This document shows, one piece after another, positions 16,157 through 25,813 of a DNA stretch of 64,000 nt (positions within the stretch are counted from its first letter, which is position 1; each line of letters begins with the position of its first letter). The notes beneath the pieces are model-generated. The model saw only the letters and a program-made list of their open reading frames with translations. It was not told the origin of the DNA and ran no database searches. The stretch covers positions 1 to 64,000 of the forward strand of contig NZ_CALPCD010000009.1 in NCBI RefSeq assembly GCF_943192915.1. The letters run 5' to 3'. A program made the translations under genes and the position numbers. The stretch comes from Anaerotardibacter muris. GTDB taxonomy: Bacteria; Actinomycetota; Coriobacteriia; Coriobacteriales; Eggerthellaceae.

Positions 16157-17407
16157 GTGGCAAGACTCTATTCATATACGGTTCCGCTCGATTCGGATCT
16201 GGTGGATGCGTATTGTGTTTTGCAGAAGGGCTTCACCGACCAGTTCGTCTATTACCGCAAGGATGCGCCGCGCCGCTATATGGGTTTGGGGCGTTGCATC
16301 GCGCTTTCGTCGCTCGAAGATACCGACTTCGTGAACCAGGGACCCAGCGATGTTCCTGCGGTCATGTTCTCGTTCAACCGCTTCGATGCGCTTAATCCCA
16401 AATCAGCAGATGAGATGATGCAGGCGTTCCCCCGTCTACGCTTCATGGTTCCCGAACTGGTGCTGATCGAAAACGAGCAGGGTCGATTCCTGCAGGTGAA
16501 CAGCTTGGGGCCTGTGTATCAAGGGCGCGTCGATCGCTTCCTTCGTCATGCTGCTGAAGCGCCGCGTCGTCAGCGTCGTTCCATCTCATATCGCGTGATG
16601 CCCGATAGCTTCGAGGCGTGGGCGGAAGAGATGGGCGCCAGCCTTGCCTGTATCGATGCAGGTCGCGTGAAGAAATTGGTTCCTTCGCGTCGTCAGGCGG
16701 TGGTGGCTGATAGTCCGTTCTCGTCCAAGGATGTGCTGTTGAACTTGATCGATGGTCAAGCTATCGGCACGGTGTTCCTTTATCGCTATGGCGATGTATT
16801 CTTTTGCGGATGCACCCCTGAACTGCTCATTCGCAAACAAGGACACGATGTTGAGAGCATGTGCTTGGCTGGCACCGCAGCTCTGGGTGCCACTGATGAG
16901 GAACGCGCTCAGATCGCGAACTTCCTGATGAACGATGAAAAGAATCGTACCGAGCATGATTATGTGGTGCGCTTCATCCGCGAGGTCTTCGATCGCAATT
17001 GTTACAACGTCGATATTCCCGCAACGCCTTCGATCTTGGAGCTGAAGCATGTTCAGCATCTGTTCACCCCTGCACGTGCGAACGTGATGGAGGGCGTTTC
17101 GCTCTATTCGCTGGTCGAGCAGTTGCACCCAACGCCAGCGCTCGCAGGTTTGCCTGTGGGCGAGGCGCTCATGTCGTTGCGCGAGATAGAGCCTTACAAC
17201 CGCGGATTCTATGGCGGTGCGATCGGCTATGTGGACGCCGAAGATAATGGTGAATTTTCGGTTGCCATTCGTTCAGGCGTTTTTGATGGCGAAGCTGGCT
17301 GGATCTACGCGGGCTGCGGTATTGTGGCTGGCAGCGAGGTGGACGTTGAATTCGCCGAGATCGATATGAAATTCCAGACCATTCTAAGTGCTTTCCAAGG
17401 GGATTAG
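16157..17407 (+). CDS. menF: Isochorismate synthase MenF
   Basis: 416 residues from GTG 16157, 5 bases after AAGGGAG; the GTG at 16130 lacks such a site. It converts chorismate to isochorismate, the first step of menaquinone head-group synthesis. The chorismate-binding fold is clear in the C-terminal 260 residues: CLAGTAALG, EHDYVVRFI, LKHVQHLFT, LHPTPALAGLP, RGFYGGAIGYVDAEDNGEFS and AGCGIVAGSEVDVEFAEIDMK. The N-terminal 150 residues are variable, as in other MenF proteins. It is the first of five men genes on this strand, and menD follows after 3 bases. A TAGAAT -10-like hexamer lies at 16107. Confidence 0.92.
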   Translation: MARLYSYTVPLDSDLVDAYCVLQKGFTDQFVYYRKDAPRRYMGLGRCIALSSLEDTDFVNQGPSDVPAVMFSFNRFDALNPKSADEMMQAFPRLRFMVPELVLIENEQGRFLQVNSLGPVYQGRVDRFLRHAAEAPRRQRRSISYRVMPDSFEAWAEEMGASLACIDAGRVKKLVPSRRQAVVADSPFSSKDVLLNLIDGQAIGTVFLYRYGDVFFCGCTPELLIRKQGHDVESMCLAGTAALGATDEERAQIANFLMNDEKNRTEHDYVVRFIREVFDRNCYNVDIPATPSILELKHVQHLFTPARANVMEGVSLYSLVEQLHPTPALAGLPVGEALMSLREIEPYNRGFYGGAIGYVDAEDNGEFSVAIRSGVFDGEAGWIYAGCGIVAGSEVDVEFAEIDMKFQTILSAFQGD

Positions 17408-17410
17408 CCC

Positions 17411-19315
17411 ATGACCAATGACCAGATGAATGAAGGTGTGCCAGCCGATCGAGCTCATGAATTGGCCGCATACGTCGGTGCGTTCATTGATGAACTGGCG
17501 CGCGGCGGTGTGCGCGATGTGGTGGTGAGCCCTGGCTCTCGCTCTACACCGCTTTCGATGATGGCACATGCTTCATCGATGAATGTGTACGTTGACGTGG
17601 ACGAACGCGGCGCTGCATTCTTTGCGTTGGGTCTAGCGAAGGCTACGGGTCGCGCGGTGGCGCTGATCTGCACATCGGGCACGGCGGTGGCGAACTACTT
17701 TCCTGCGGTGCTTGAAGCCGAGACTTCGCGCGTGCCGCTGATAGTGCTCACGGGCGACAGGCCCGCACGTTTGCAGCAGCTTGGTGCGCCTCAAACGTGC
17801 GATCAGTTGAAGATCTTCGGCAGCCATGTGCGCCGCTTTTGGAACATGCCTGAATGCGATGGGGCGCTTGAACAGGTGAAATATGCACGTCAGATCGCGC
17901 GCGAGGCACTGGCAGCTGCTGAGCCCCATCGGCTCACAAGTGCGCCTGTGCACGTGAACTTCCCCTTCGATGAGCCATTGCTGCCCGCATGGGACTGGGC
18001 TGATGCGTTCACCATAGCGCGCAGCCCCGAACATGAAACGCTTCCTTTATTAGTAGAAGCCGATGCGCGGCTCGATGCTTCGATGGTCGATCGATTCGCA
18101 CAGCTTTTCAAGGATAAGCGGGCTATTGCGCTCTGTGGCGAAGGTACGCTCGGACTTTTTGATGGGGAATACCCTGATAGTTGGGCGATTCGCGATCATC
18201 GCGCACGAGCATTGTGTGCGTGGGCTCGCCACTTCGACATTCCGTTGCTGGCCGATCCGCTTTCCCAGCTGCGCAGTTTTGACGATGCGACCATCATCGA
18301 TGGCTACGATAATCTGCTTCGTCGCGAAGATCACCCCTGTTTCGATGTGGTGATTCGTTTCGGACGCTATCCTGTTTCGAAGCGGGCCTTCAAGTTGCTC
18401 GAGACCAAGCCCCATACGCAGATAGTGGTCGATCCGCTTGAAACGCGCGATTTCAATTCCGCCACTACTACCTTGGTGAAGATCGCACCGACCGATTTCA
18501 TAGCGAGCTTCGGCGAATACGAAGATAGAACCGCAGTTCAAGATGTAGAACTTCCGTCAGCAATAGCTCAGTGGGTCGCAGCGAATGATCGCGAGCGAGC
18601 CCTGGCTGCATCCGTTGAAGAGGCCAGCTTCGTGCAGGTGTGCACCGCTGAGGGTTGTCATACCGAAGAAGTGCCGCTCGAGGGCGCTTATGTTCGGGCG
18701 CTCCTGGACTGCATTCCTGAAAGATCGCTCTTGTTCAGTGCGAACAGCATGGCCATTCGCGCGCTCGATACGTTTTACGTGAAACATCCCACCCCTGATG
18801 AGGGTGTTGTTCAGCTTGGCGCTTCGCGAAACAGCGCCGATGGTAAACCGCTGACCGTGCTTGCAAACCGAGGTCTGAACGGTATCGACGGTACGCTCTC
18901 ATCTGCTCTTGGTGCAGCTCAGGCCTATGATCAGACTTATTTCCTTACTGGTGATCTTACGCTGTTGCATGACCTGAATGCGCTGGCGCTCCAGAACGAA
19001 TTCGGTCTTCGCGCCAAAGAAGGTGCCCGCATTCCGAACGTGATCGTGATCCTCTTCAATAACGGCGGGGGCGGGATCTTCGATATGTTGCCTCAAAGAT
19101 CGGACGCGCCATACTTCGAGCGACTGTTCCTCACCCCTCAATCGGTCGATTTTCAGGCCGCATCAGCTGCTTTCAGCGTGCTATACCAGCGCGCTACTAG
19201 CCTGCAAGCGTTTTGTGACACGCTGAAGGCGTGGAATGGACAGCCTGGGATTCACCTGTTGGAGGTTGTGTTCACCCTTGAAGATCTTTCCGATCGATAC
19301 CAGCGCTTCCAGTGA
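17411..19315 (+). CDS. menD: SEPHCHC synthase MenD
   Basis: 634 residues. This TPP- and Mg-dependent enzyme joins isochorismate and 2-oxoglutarate to form 2-succinyl-5-enolpyruvyl-6-hydroxy-3-cyclohexene-1-carboxylate. Visible: VVSPGSRSTPLSMMAH near residue 38, the activating glutamate region VDVDERGAAFFALGLAKATG near residue 58, ICTSGTAVANYFPAVLEA, TGDRPARLQQLGAPQT, and in the C-terminal domain the TPP/Mg motif GDLTLLHDLNALAL ... IVILFNNGGGGIFDMLP. It starts 3 bases after menF, so the two are coupled. A 79-base gap separates it from menH. Confidence 0.96.
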   Translation: MTNDQMNEGVPADRAHELAAYVGAFIDELARGGVRDVVVSPGSRSTPLSMMAHASSMNVYVDVDERGAAFFALGLAKATGRAVALICTSGTAVANYFPAVLEAETSRVPLIVLTGDRPARLQQLGAPQTCDQLKIFGSHVRRFWNMPECDGALEQVKYARQIAREALAAAEPHRLTSAPVHVNFPFDEPLLPAWDWADAFTIARSPEHETLPLLVEADARLDASMVDRFAQLFKDKRAIALCGEGTLGLFDGEYPDSWAIRDHRARALCAWARHFDIPLLADPLSQLRSFDDATIIDGYDNLLRREDHPCFDVVIRFGRYPVSKRAFKLLETKPHTQIVVDPLETRDFNSATTTLVKIAPTDFIASFGEYEDRTAVQDVELPSAIAQWVAANDRERALAASVEEASFVQVCTAEGCHTEEVPLEGAYVRALLDCIPERSLLFSANSMAIRALDTFYVKHPTPDEGVVQLGASRNSADGKPLTVLANRGLNGIDGTLSSALGAAQAYDQTYFLTGDLTLLHDLNALALQNEFGLRAKEGARIPNVIVILFNNGGGGIFDMLPQRSDAPYFERLFLTPQSVDFQAASAAFSVLYQRATSLQAFCDTLKAWNGQPGIHLLEVVFTLEDLSDRYQRFQ

Positions 19316-19394
19316 GCGTGGCACAAGAAATTAGCACTCATCAGCCCAAACGCTATCAGAAAATAGCCACAAGATATCCAACGCAAGGACGAAG

Positions 19395-20309
19395 ATGCTA
19401 GACGAAACAGCCACTTTTGAACATTTCGATCTTGATGATATCGGTCATGTTCACGCGTGTGGAAAACCAGAGAATCCGCTGGTAGTTCTTTTGCATGGTT
19501 TCATGCAAACGGGAGATTCCTGGCGAACCATCGCTGAAGTGTTGAAAACTGATCATTGGGTGCTAGCACCAGACCTGTTGGGACATGGATCCACCCCATT
19601 TTCGCCTGGCGATGACCTTTCGCTGGAGGCTTATGTCGACCAACTTCGCCGTCTGTTCGAGTGGGCAGAAAATCAGCGTTCATCAGGTGTAACACACCCA
19701 GTTTCGCTCGTGGGTTATTCGCTTGGTGGCCGTATCGCGGCGCTCTTTGCCACCCAATTTCCCGACAAGATCGACCTATTGGTGTTGGAGTCGGCAGGGC
19801 TTGGTCCGCAAACCGAAGAAGAGCGACAGGCGCGCATCGAAAAGGCTCAGACCATGGTTGCGCGCCTTGATGAATCGGTTGCGCGCGACCCCGAAGCACC
19901 GCTTGCGGCATTCATCGACTATTGGGAGAATCTTCCGCTTTTCGCCAGCCAGCGAGAACTCCCGGAAGAGACCCAAGAGCGCATCCGCGCCGAGCGTCTT
20001 GCCAACTGTCCCGAAGCGTTACGCGCCAACCTGAGCGATGCAGGTCAGGACAAGATGCCCGACGTACGACCTGCGCTTGCAAATCTCAATAAACCCGTAC
20101 TTTATCTCGTGGGAGAGAAGGATGCAGGGTATACTAAAATCGCACGAAGTCTTATGCGCGCTTGGGCGGAAAGTCATGACGAAATGCGCCTTCTTAACAA
20201 GGGATTCGTCCAGGTCAGCGTAATTCCGCAGGCGGGTCACAATATTCATCTGGAACGCCCCGAAGAATATTCCCTGCTTATTTCTAAGTTCTTGCAGCGG
20301 ACGCAGTAA
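19395..20309 (+). CDS. menH: SHCHC synthase MenH (alpha/beta hydrolase)
   Basis: 304 residues. MenH removes pyruvate from SEPHCHC. The alpha/beta hydrolase fold shows the oxyanion region LLHGFMQTGDSW near residue 35, the nucleophile elbow VGYSLGGRIAAL (Ser near residue 108) and the catalytic His in PQAGHNIHLERPEE near residue 281. The identity as MenH rests on the fold plus the position between menD and menB; sequence alone would allow other hydrolases. ATG 19395 is preceded by AAGGACGAAG. Confidence 0.88.
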   Translation: MLDETATFEHFDLDDIGHVHACGKPENPLVVLLHGFMQTGDSWRTIAEVLKTDHWVLAPDLLGHGSTPFSPGDDLSLEAYVDQLRRLFEWAENQRSSGVTHPVSLVGYSLGGRIAALFATQFPDKIDLLVLESAGLGPQTEEERQARIEKAQTMVARLDESVARDPEAPLAAFIDYWENLPLFASQRELPEETQERIRAERLANCPEALRANLSDAGQDKMPDVRPALANLNKPVLYLVGEKDAGYTKIARSLMRAWAESHDEMRLLNKGFVQVSVIPQAGHNIHLERPEEYSLLISKFLQRTQ

Positions 20310-20365
20310 GCAACCGCGCGTAAAGCGCAATGTGGTGCCGCGTCCACCGACGAAAAGGAGATCGC

Positions 20366-21205
20366 ATGAGCGAATTTGCCTGGGTAAAGGGCAAGGAATA
20401 CCAAGAGATCATCTATGAAACGCTCGACGGTATTGCCAAGATCACCATCAATCGACCTGAACGCCGCAACGCTTTCACTCCGCTCACCGCGGTCGAGCTC
20501 TACGATGCATTCACGCAGGCGCGCGACGATGCGGCTATCGGCGTGGTGCTGTTGACCGGTGCGAATCACGGTGGCCGTCATGAAGACGAGGCGTTTTGTT
20601 CTGGCGGCGACCAAAAGAAGCGCGGTACTGGCGGTTATGTGGGCGAAGACAACATTCCTCGTCTGAATATCCTGGACGTTCAGCGTCTTATTCGCGTTAT
20701 CCCCAAGCCTGTTATCGCCATGGTGAATGGCTATTCCATTGGCGGCGGCAACGTTCTAAATATGTTGTGCGATCTTACCATTGCGGCTGATACTGCGAAG
20801 TTCGGTCAGACTGGTCCGCGCGTGGGCAGCTTCGACGCTGGCTATGGTGCAGGGTATTTGGCTGCCATCGTCGGACAGAAGAAAGCGCGCGAGATCTGGT
20901 ATCTCTGTCGTCAGTACACGGCGCAAGAAGCGCTTGAGATGGGCCTGGTGAACAAAGTAGTTCCCTTTGATGACCTGGAGAAAGAGTGCGTAGAATGGTC
21001 TCGCGAGATCTTGAAGCATTCGCCCACTGCACTGCGCTTCATGAAGGCGTCCTTCAATGCGGCAACCGATGGACTGGCGGGCATTCAGCAGCTTGGCGGC
21101 GATGCAACGTTGCTCTATTACACCACGGCGGAAGCTATGGAAGGTCGCGACGCATTCAAGGAACATCGCGATCCTGACTTCGGACAATTTCCCAAGTTCC
21201 CGTGA
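20366..21205 (+). CDS. menB: 1,4-dihydroxy-2-naphthoyl-CoA synthase MenB
   Basis: 279 residues from ATG 20366 after AAAAGGAG; an upstream in-frame start would add 12 residues but has no RBS. It is a crotonase-fold enzyme that cyclises o-succinylbenzoyl-CoA. Diagnostic stretches: [13 protein letters not shown] near residue 76, [20 protein letters not shown] near residue 117, [20 protein letters not shown] near residue 145, and [19 protein letters not shown] near residue 178. The C-terminus FGQFPKFP also matches the family. A 112-base gap separates it from menE-menC. Confidence 0.96.
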   Translation: MSEFAWVKGKEYQEIIYETLDGIAKITINRPERRNAFTPLTAVELYDAFTQARDDAAIGVVLLTGANHGGRHEDEAFCSGGDQKKRGTGGYVGEDNIPRLNILDVQRLIRVIPKPVIAMVNGYSIGGGNVLNMLCDLTIAADTAKFGQTGPRVGSFDAGYGAGYLAAIVGQKKAREIWYLCRQYTAQEALEMGLVNKVVPFDDLEKECVEWSREILKHSPTALRFMKASFNAATDGLAGIQQLGGDATLLYYTTAEAMEGRDAFKEHRDPDFGQFPKFP

Positions 21206-21317
21206 TCCAGCTTTAAGATTCCAGCGGCTTTCCTTCGGGAAGGCCGCGATCATATGCAGCCATAACAGCCATGAATCCGATGAACGAAATCCGACGAACG
21301 CAACAAAGGAAACAACC

Positions 21318-24035
21318 ATGATCATAAAGCTTGCGCAACTCGCCCAACAAAAAGGTTCGAAAGCGTTCTTCTATACGCAGCTTGAATCGGGATCAGAGGT
21401 GTTCTCTTATCGACAAACGCGTTTGGCGGCGGCTGCGCTCGCTCGTGAACTGGAAAAACATGGTCTTGGTACCAAGGAACGCTACATTGCGTGCAACCTA
21501 TACAATGGTCCTGAATTCGTGTTCCTATCCTTCGCGGTGGCCTATTTAGGAGCCACGCTTGCGGTGATGAATCCGCGCCTTTCTGATGAAGAGCGTCTGC
21601 TGCGTAAGGTAGAACTGGAGAACGCATCGAACCAACCCAACATCGCTATCTTGAACGAAGAGCAGATCCAGCGCCTGGTCATGGAGGGGTTAGGTATGGG
21701 CATCATGGACCTGGCCCATCAGCCTAACGGCCAGATCCCCGTGAATCCGCGCACCATGGAGATCCTTTCTTATGCGGAGCAGAAGGAAAAGCAATTCGAC
21801 CCCGACCATATCGGGCTTATCATGTTCACCTCGGGGTCTTCTGGTACGCCGAAGGCCACGCAGCTTTCGTGGCGATCGCTGCATGGCGCCGCGGTGGCAG
21901 CCACGAAGGCGCTCTGCAAACCTGGCAAGGGCATTTGGCAGCTGGTGCTTCCCATGTGCCATATTGGCGGCTTCGAAGTGATGGTCCGCTCGCTCGTGAA
22001 CGAAAGCCCGTTTTTGCTCTACCTGCGCTACCAGCCTGCGCGCCTGCTCAACGACGCGCTCAGTTTCAAGGTCACGCATATCTCTGTGGTGGATAAGATC
22101 CTGCAAGACCTGCTTGCCTATGACCATGATCGCATCATCGCTCAGTACCGTTGCATCCTGCTTGGTGGCGCGGCGCTGAACAAGAAGACCGTGAAGCAAG
22201 CGCTCCGTGCGAAGGCCACGGTGTACGCAAGCTATGGCATGACCGAAACATCCAGCATGATCGCGTGCGCGCCTATCACGCGCGGCTTCGATGGCGGCTT
22301 GCGCATGCTGCCAGGATACCTGGTTCACATCGTTCAGCCTGATAAACAGGGTGTTGGCCAGTTGCAGGTGAAGGGCCCAGGCGTTTTTTCGGGTTACCTG
22401 AACGCACGCGCGGCCATGAGCATGGACGGTTATTTCGTTACGGGCGACCGTGCGCGCATGGGCAAGGATGGCAAGCTATTCGTCTATGAGCGCCTGGAAG
22501 ATCTGATCATCTCAGGTGGAGAGAACATCTATCCTGAAGAGATCCGTGAAGCACTGCTGCGCATTCCTGGCGTGAAGGATGCTTACGTGTTCGGCACGGC
22601 TGATGAGCTCTGGGGGTACAGGCCCGTTGCATTCATCGAAGCTGATTATTCGCCCGAGACCATTGCGAAAGACCATGCTGAACTGGGCCTTGATCCGGCT
22701 GAGACGGGCATCCGTCCTGCGTCGTGTCCTCAGGAATTCGCGCGCAACATCCACGAATACCTTGAGCCGCATATGTCGCATCTGCATCATCCCAAGCACA
22801 TCTTGGTGCTCTCAGAATTCCCGCGTACGTCGGTGGGCAAGGTGGACCGCATCGCGCTCAAGCGCATGTACGACCGTCGTATCGACATCAAATCCATGAC
22901 GCTCTACCGCACGCGCCAAGCGTACAACGAACCTATCAAGACCGCAAAACGTGAACTTGACCAGCGCGAATCGTTCTATGTAGAGATAGAGGACTGGGCG
23001 GGACGAACGGGCATCGGCGAATGCGTTTCATTCACCACGAACTGGTATCTGCCCGAAACACTCGGCGATGATTACGCCGTGACCAAGGACATCATCTCCA
23101 GCGTTGTGATGAATGAACGCTACCTGCATCCCAGTGAAGTGAGCAGGTCACTGGCCACCTTCCCTGCGCTGGCTTATTATCCCATGGCAAAGGCTGCGGT
23201 GGAGTCGGCAACATGGGACCTGTACGGCAAGGTGGTTGCTGCACCGCTTTGGGAGTTGATCGGTGGCGTTCGCGGCAAACAAGTACTTGGCGGAACCACG
23301 GTAGGGATCATGAGCACCGAGGAAACCCTGGCCGAAGTTGATCGTGCCGTTGCTGCAGGTTATCAGCGCGTGAAGATCAAGATCAATCCCGATTCATGCC
23401 TGGAGAAGGTACGCGCGGTGCGCGAGAAATATCCCGACCTGATGCTGTTCTTGGACGCGAACCAGAGTTTCACGGAAGAGAACATGGATATATTGGCCAA
23501 GCTCGATCCGCTGAACATCACTTGCTTGGAAGAACCGCTCGATCCGAGCTACAAGCCTTCGGTAGGCACCGATGATCTGCTCGAGCGTTTGTCGCTTTTG
23601 CAGGAATCGCTGCAGACCCCTATCTGCTTGGACGAATCGGTGGTTTCGGCACGCGAGATGCATCACGCTATGGAGATAGACAATCTGAAGGTCTATGCCA
23701 TCAAGATCGCAAAGTTCGGCGGAGTTCAGCCTGCGCTTGATTTCTGCAGGTGGGCCGCCGAAAATGGCAAACAGATCTGGATGGCGGGCATGTTCGATAC
23801 GGGCGTTTCCAAGCGCACTTATGCCGCGTTCGAGACGCTTCCTTTCGTTGATCTGCCCGGCGATGTTTCTGACGCCACCTGCTATTTCCGCGAAGACGTG
23901 GCGATTCCACCGCTGATGTTGAAGAACGGGGTATTAACGTTGAACAATCCTGGGCATGAAGCTGGCATTGGTTGCGTGCTGAACAAGGAATATCTGAAGA
24001 AGATCACGATCGAAGAGATCCGCATCACGAAATAG
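21318..24035 (+). CDS. menE-menC: Fused o-succinylbenzoate-CoA ligase (MenE) and o-succinylbenzoate synthase (MenC)
   Basis: 905 residues from ATG 21318 after AAAGGAAAC. Residues 1 to about 525 are an adenylate-forming ligase: MFTSGSSGTPKATQLSW near residue 170, YASYGMTETSSM near residue 303, VTGDRARMGKDGKLFVYERLEDLIISGGENIYP, and the terminal lysine loop RTSVGKVDR. From about residue 527 (MTLYRTRQAYNEPIKTAKRE) an enolase-superfamily OSB synthase follows: catalytic KIKINP (KxK), LFLDANQSF, CLEEPLD, CLDESVV and YAIKIAKFGG. MenC makes OSB and MenE activates it, so two successive steps sit in one chain, in the order second step then first. There is no stop or frameshift at the junction. Together with menF, D, H and B the set for naphthoyl-CoA is complete; menA, the hydrolase and the methylase are not in the window. 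Confidence 0.93.
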   Translation: MIIKLAQLAQQKGSKAFFYTQLESGSEVFSYRQTRLAAAALARELEKHGLGTKERYIACNLYNGPEFVFLSFAVAYLGATLAVMNPRLSDEERLLRKVELENASNQPNIAILNEEQIQRLVMEGLGMGIMDLAHQPNGQIPVNPRTMEILSYAEQKEKQFDPDHIGLIMFTSGSSGTPKATQLSWRSLHGAAVAATKALCKPGKGIWQLVLPMCHIGGFEVMVRSLVNESPFLLYLRYQPARLLNDALSFKVTHISVVDKILQDLLAYDHDRIIAQYRCILLGGAALNKKTVKQALRAKATVYASYGMTETSSMIACAPITRGFDGGLRMLPGYLVHIVQPDKQGVGQLQVKGPGVFSGYLNARAAMSMDGYFVTGDRARMGKDGKLFVYERLEDLIISGGENIYPEEIREALLRIPGVKDAYVFGTADELWGYRPVAFIEADYSPETIAKDHAELGLDPAETGIRPASCPQEFARNIHEYLEPHMSHLHHPKHILVLSEFPRTSVGKVDRIALKRMYDRRIDIKSMTLYRTRQAYNEPIKTAKRELDQRESFYVEIEDWAGRTGIGECVSFTTNWYLPETLGDDYAVTKDIISSVVMNERYLHPSEVSRSLATFPALAYYPMAKAAVESATWDLYGKVVAAPLWELIGGVRGKQVLGGTTVGIMSTEETLAEVDRAVAAGYQRVKIKINPDSCLEKVRAVREKYPDLMLFLDANQSFTEENMDILAKLDPLNITCLEEPLDPSYKPSVGTDDLLERLSLLQESLQTPICLDESVVSAREMHHAMEIDNLKVYAIKIAKFGGVQPALDFCRWAAENGKQIWMAGMFDTGVSKRTYAAFETLPFVDLPGDVSDATCYFREDVAIPPLMLKNGVLTLNNPGHEAGIGCVLNKEYLKKITIEEIRITK

Positions 24036-24082
24036 CGCCTGAATTTTGGGCTGGGCGATACGAACCGATAAGGGGAAAAGAT

Positions 24083-25594
24083 ATGAGAAAACGAATAGGA
24101 GCTTTGCTTGCGGCAGCTGCCTTGGTGGTGTGCCTGCCCATGACCGCCTTCGCAGCGAGCGCATTCGATAGCGGTAGTACCGCGGTCACTCCATCAGAAA
24201 AGGAATACAACGCTGGCAACTTGTTTGCGTTCGGCGCAGGTGTTTCCAGTATGGACGTGGAAAATGATGCGTATTGGTTCGGCGCTACGCTCGACTCGAA
24301 CAAGCTGAATGTGGGTACTTCAGGCCACGGCAGCCTTATTGCTGCTGGTCAGAGCGTAACGATAAAGAATTCTCAGATTGCAGACAGTCTTCGCGTGGCA
24401 GCTCAGGATATCGATATCTCGCATGTTGAAGTTGGCAACAACGTTACCATTGCGGCGCGCACCATCAATATTGGCAATGAGATGAAAGCCAATGGTATCT
24501 ATGCTGCTGCACAAACGCTCTCTATTGCTGGTGAATATAAGGGCGGTGCGCTTTCGGGTGAGACCGTTAAGTTCGACGGTGTGGTGGAAGGCGACCTTAC
24601 CATCAGCGCGCAAACCATCGAGATCGGCAAGAACGCGCAGGTGAAGGGCACCCTCACGATGCCTGCGGGAGCGAACATATCGATCGCTGACAATGCGAGC
24701 GCTTCCAATGTTGAATACAGCGAGCCGATCCAAACCAGCGAACCGACGCTGTTCGATAACCTACTCTCCATCCTGTACGCTTGCATGGCGCATGTGGTGC
24801 TGGTGGGCTTGTTCTTCGTGATCATCCGTAAGTCGCTGGTTCAGGCCGCGAACATGGTGATGCCGAATCTGTGGAAGATGCTCCTTGCAGGTTTGATCGC
24901 GTTCCTGGTGGCACCCATTGTGTGCTTGCTGTTGCTGTTCCCGCTGGTCACCATACCGGTGGTGGTGCTCTTGATACTGGTGATGGTGATCATCGCACTG
25001 TTCTCTATCCCGTTTGCGGGTTCGGCGTTGGGCATGGCACTGCTGGGTAAGAAGATGAACCCTGTGCTTGCAGCCATCATCGGCACGGTCGCGCTGACCA
25101 TCTTGGCATACATTCCCATCGTTTCGGCGTTGGCAGTGATCTTCAGCATCGTCTTCACGGCGGGTTATCTGTGGATGCGTTATTGGGAAATTCATCAGCA
25201 ACGTAAGCAGGAGCGACTGGCTGCACGCCAGGCCGCATTCGCAGCACAGGCTCAAGGGCAAGCGCAAACTCAAGGACAAACGCAAGCCCAGCCCCAAGCC
25301 CCTCAAGCCCAGGTGCCTCCGCAAGCGCCAGTTTCCCCTGCGCCGAGCGCACCAGTTCCTCCAGCTCCTGCACCGCAGCAAACCCCTGCGCCACCTGCAC
25401 CAACAGGTGATCCAGTGGTTCCAACAACTCCGCCTGTGCAGACGCCGCAGCCAGGGCAACCTACACAACCCAGCACCCCTGAAGCTCCTGCGCAGCCAGC
25501 CCCTCCGCAAGGTTCGCCAGGAGCCGATGCTTCAGCGACTGCTCCATCTGATGTTTCATCTGATGCGCAAGCCTCTGGTTCGCAGGATTCGTAA
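24083..25594 (+). CDS. Secreted/membrane protein with polymer-forming (bactofilin-like) repeats
   Basis: 503 residues from ATG 24083 after AGGGGAAAAG. A signal peptide (RKRIGALLAAAALVVCLPMTAFA) is followed by about 190 residues of beta-helical repeats: SLIAAGQSVTIKNSQIADSL, NVTIAARTINIG and GDLTISAQTIEIGKNAQVKG, similar to polymer-forming cytoskeletal proteins. Four or so membrane helices lie at about residues 230-375. The last 130 residues are a Gln/Pro/Ala-rich tail. Placing bactofilin-type repeats outside the membrane and a long disordered tail inside suggests a scaffold linking envelope and cytoplasm. The function is unknown. It lies 47 bases after menE-menC and may be cotranscribed. A strong terminator follows. 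Confidence 0.85.
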   Translation: MRKRIGALLAAAALVVCLPMTAFAASAFDSGSTAVTPSEKEYNAGNLFAFGAGVSSMDVENDAYWFGATLDSNKLNVGTSGHGSLIAAGQSVTIKNSQIADSLRVAAQDIDISHVEVGNNVTIAARTINIGNEMKANGIYAAAQTLSIAGEYKGGALSGETVKFDGVVEGDLTISAQTIEIGKNAQVKGTLTMPAGANISIADNASASNVEYSEPIQTSEPTLFDNLLSILYACMAHVVLVGLFFVIIRKSLVQAANMVMPNLWKMLLAGLIAFLVAPIVCLLLLFPLVTIPVVVLLILVMVIIALFSIPFAGSALGMALLGKKMNPVLAAIIGTVALTILAYIPIVSALAVIFSIVFTAGYLWMRYWEIHQQRKQERLAARQAAFAAQAQGQAQTQGQTQAQPQAPQAQVPPQAPVSPAPSAPVPPAPAPQQTPAPPAPTGDPVVPTTPPVQTPQPGQPTQPSTPEAPAQPAPPQGSPGADASATAPSDVSSDAQASGSQDS

Positions 25595-25610
25595 AACCAA
25601 TAACCATTAC

Positions 25611-25652
25611 AGCGAGCGTCTGATCTTTCCCGATCAGGCGCTCGCTCTATTT
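25611..25652 (+). terminator. Rho-independent terminator after polymer-forming repeat gene
   Basis: AGCGAGCG/CGCTCGCT with an inner CTGATC/GATCAG stem is followed by CTATTTCTG. The stem is long (14 bp); the T-run is modest. Confidence 0.8.
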
Positions 25653-25731
25653 CTGCTGAAGCTGGTCTTAACAGTGGGCAACGGGAAAGCAACAGAGTAG
25701 GTTTGGTACAGGATTCGTACGGGCGCCCTCA

Positions 25732-25737
25732 TATAAT
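25732..25737 (+). promoter_or_regulatory. -10 element of bile salt hydrolase promoter
   Basis: A perfect TATAAT lies 76 bases before the bsh start. No good -35 is seen at 16-18 bases upstream; the sequence there reads CAGGAT. The leader between holds a short CTCGC/GCGAG hairpin. Confidence 0.55.
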
Positions 25738-25813
25738 GACAGGAGCAGCCACACTCGGCTCAGTGGCTGAAGCAATGCCTCGCGTTAGGCGAGCAGTTTG
25801 AAAGGAGCATGTT

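Noticed and set aside
19395..20309. Generic hydrolase not linked to menaquinone
   Set aside because: The gene lies on the same strand between menD and menB and completes the pathway, so MenH is the simplest reading, though sequence alone is not decisive.
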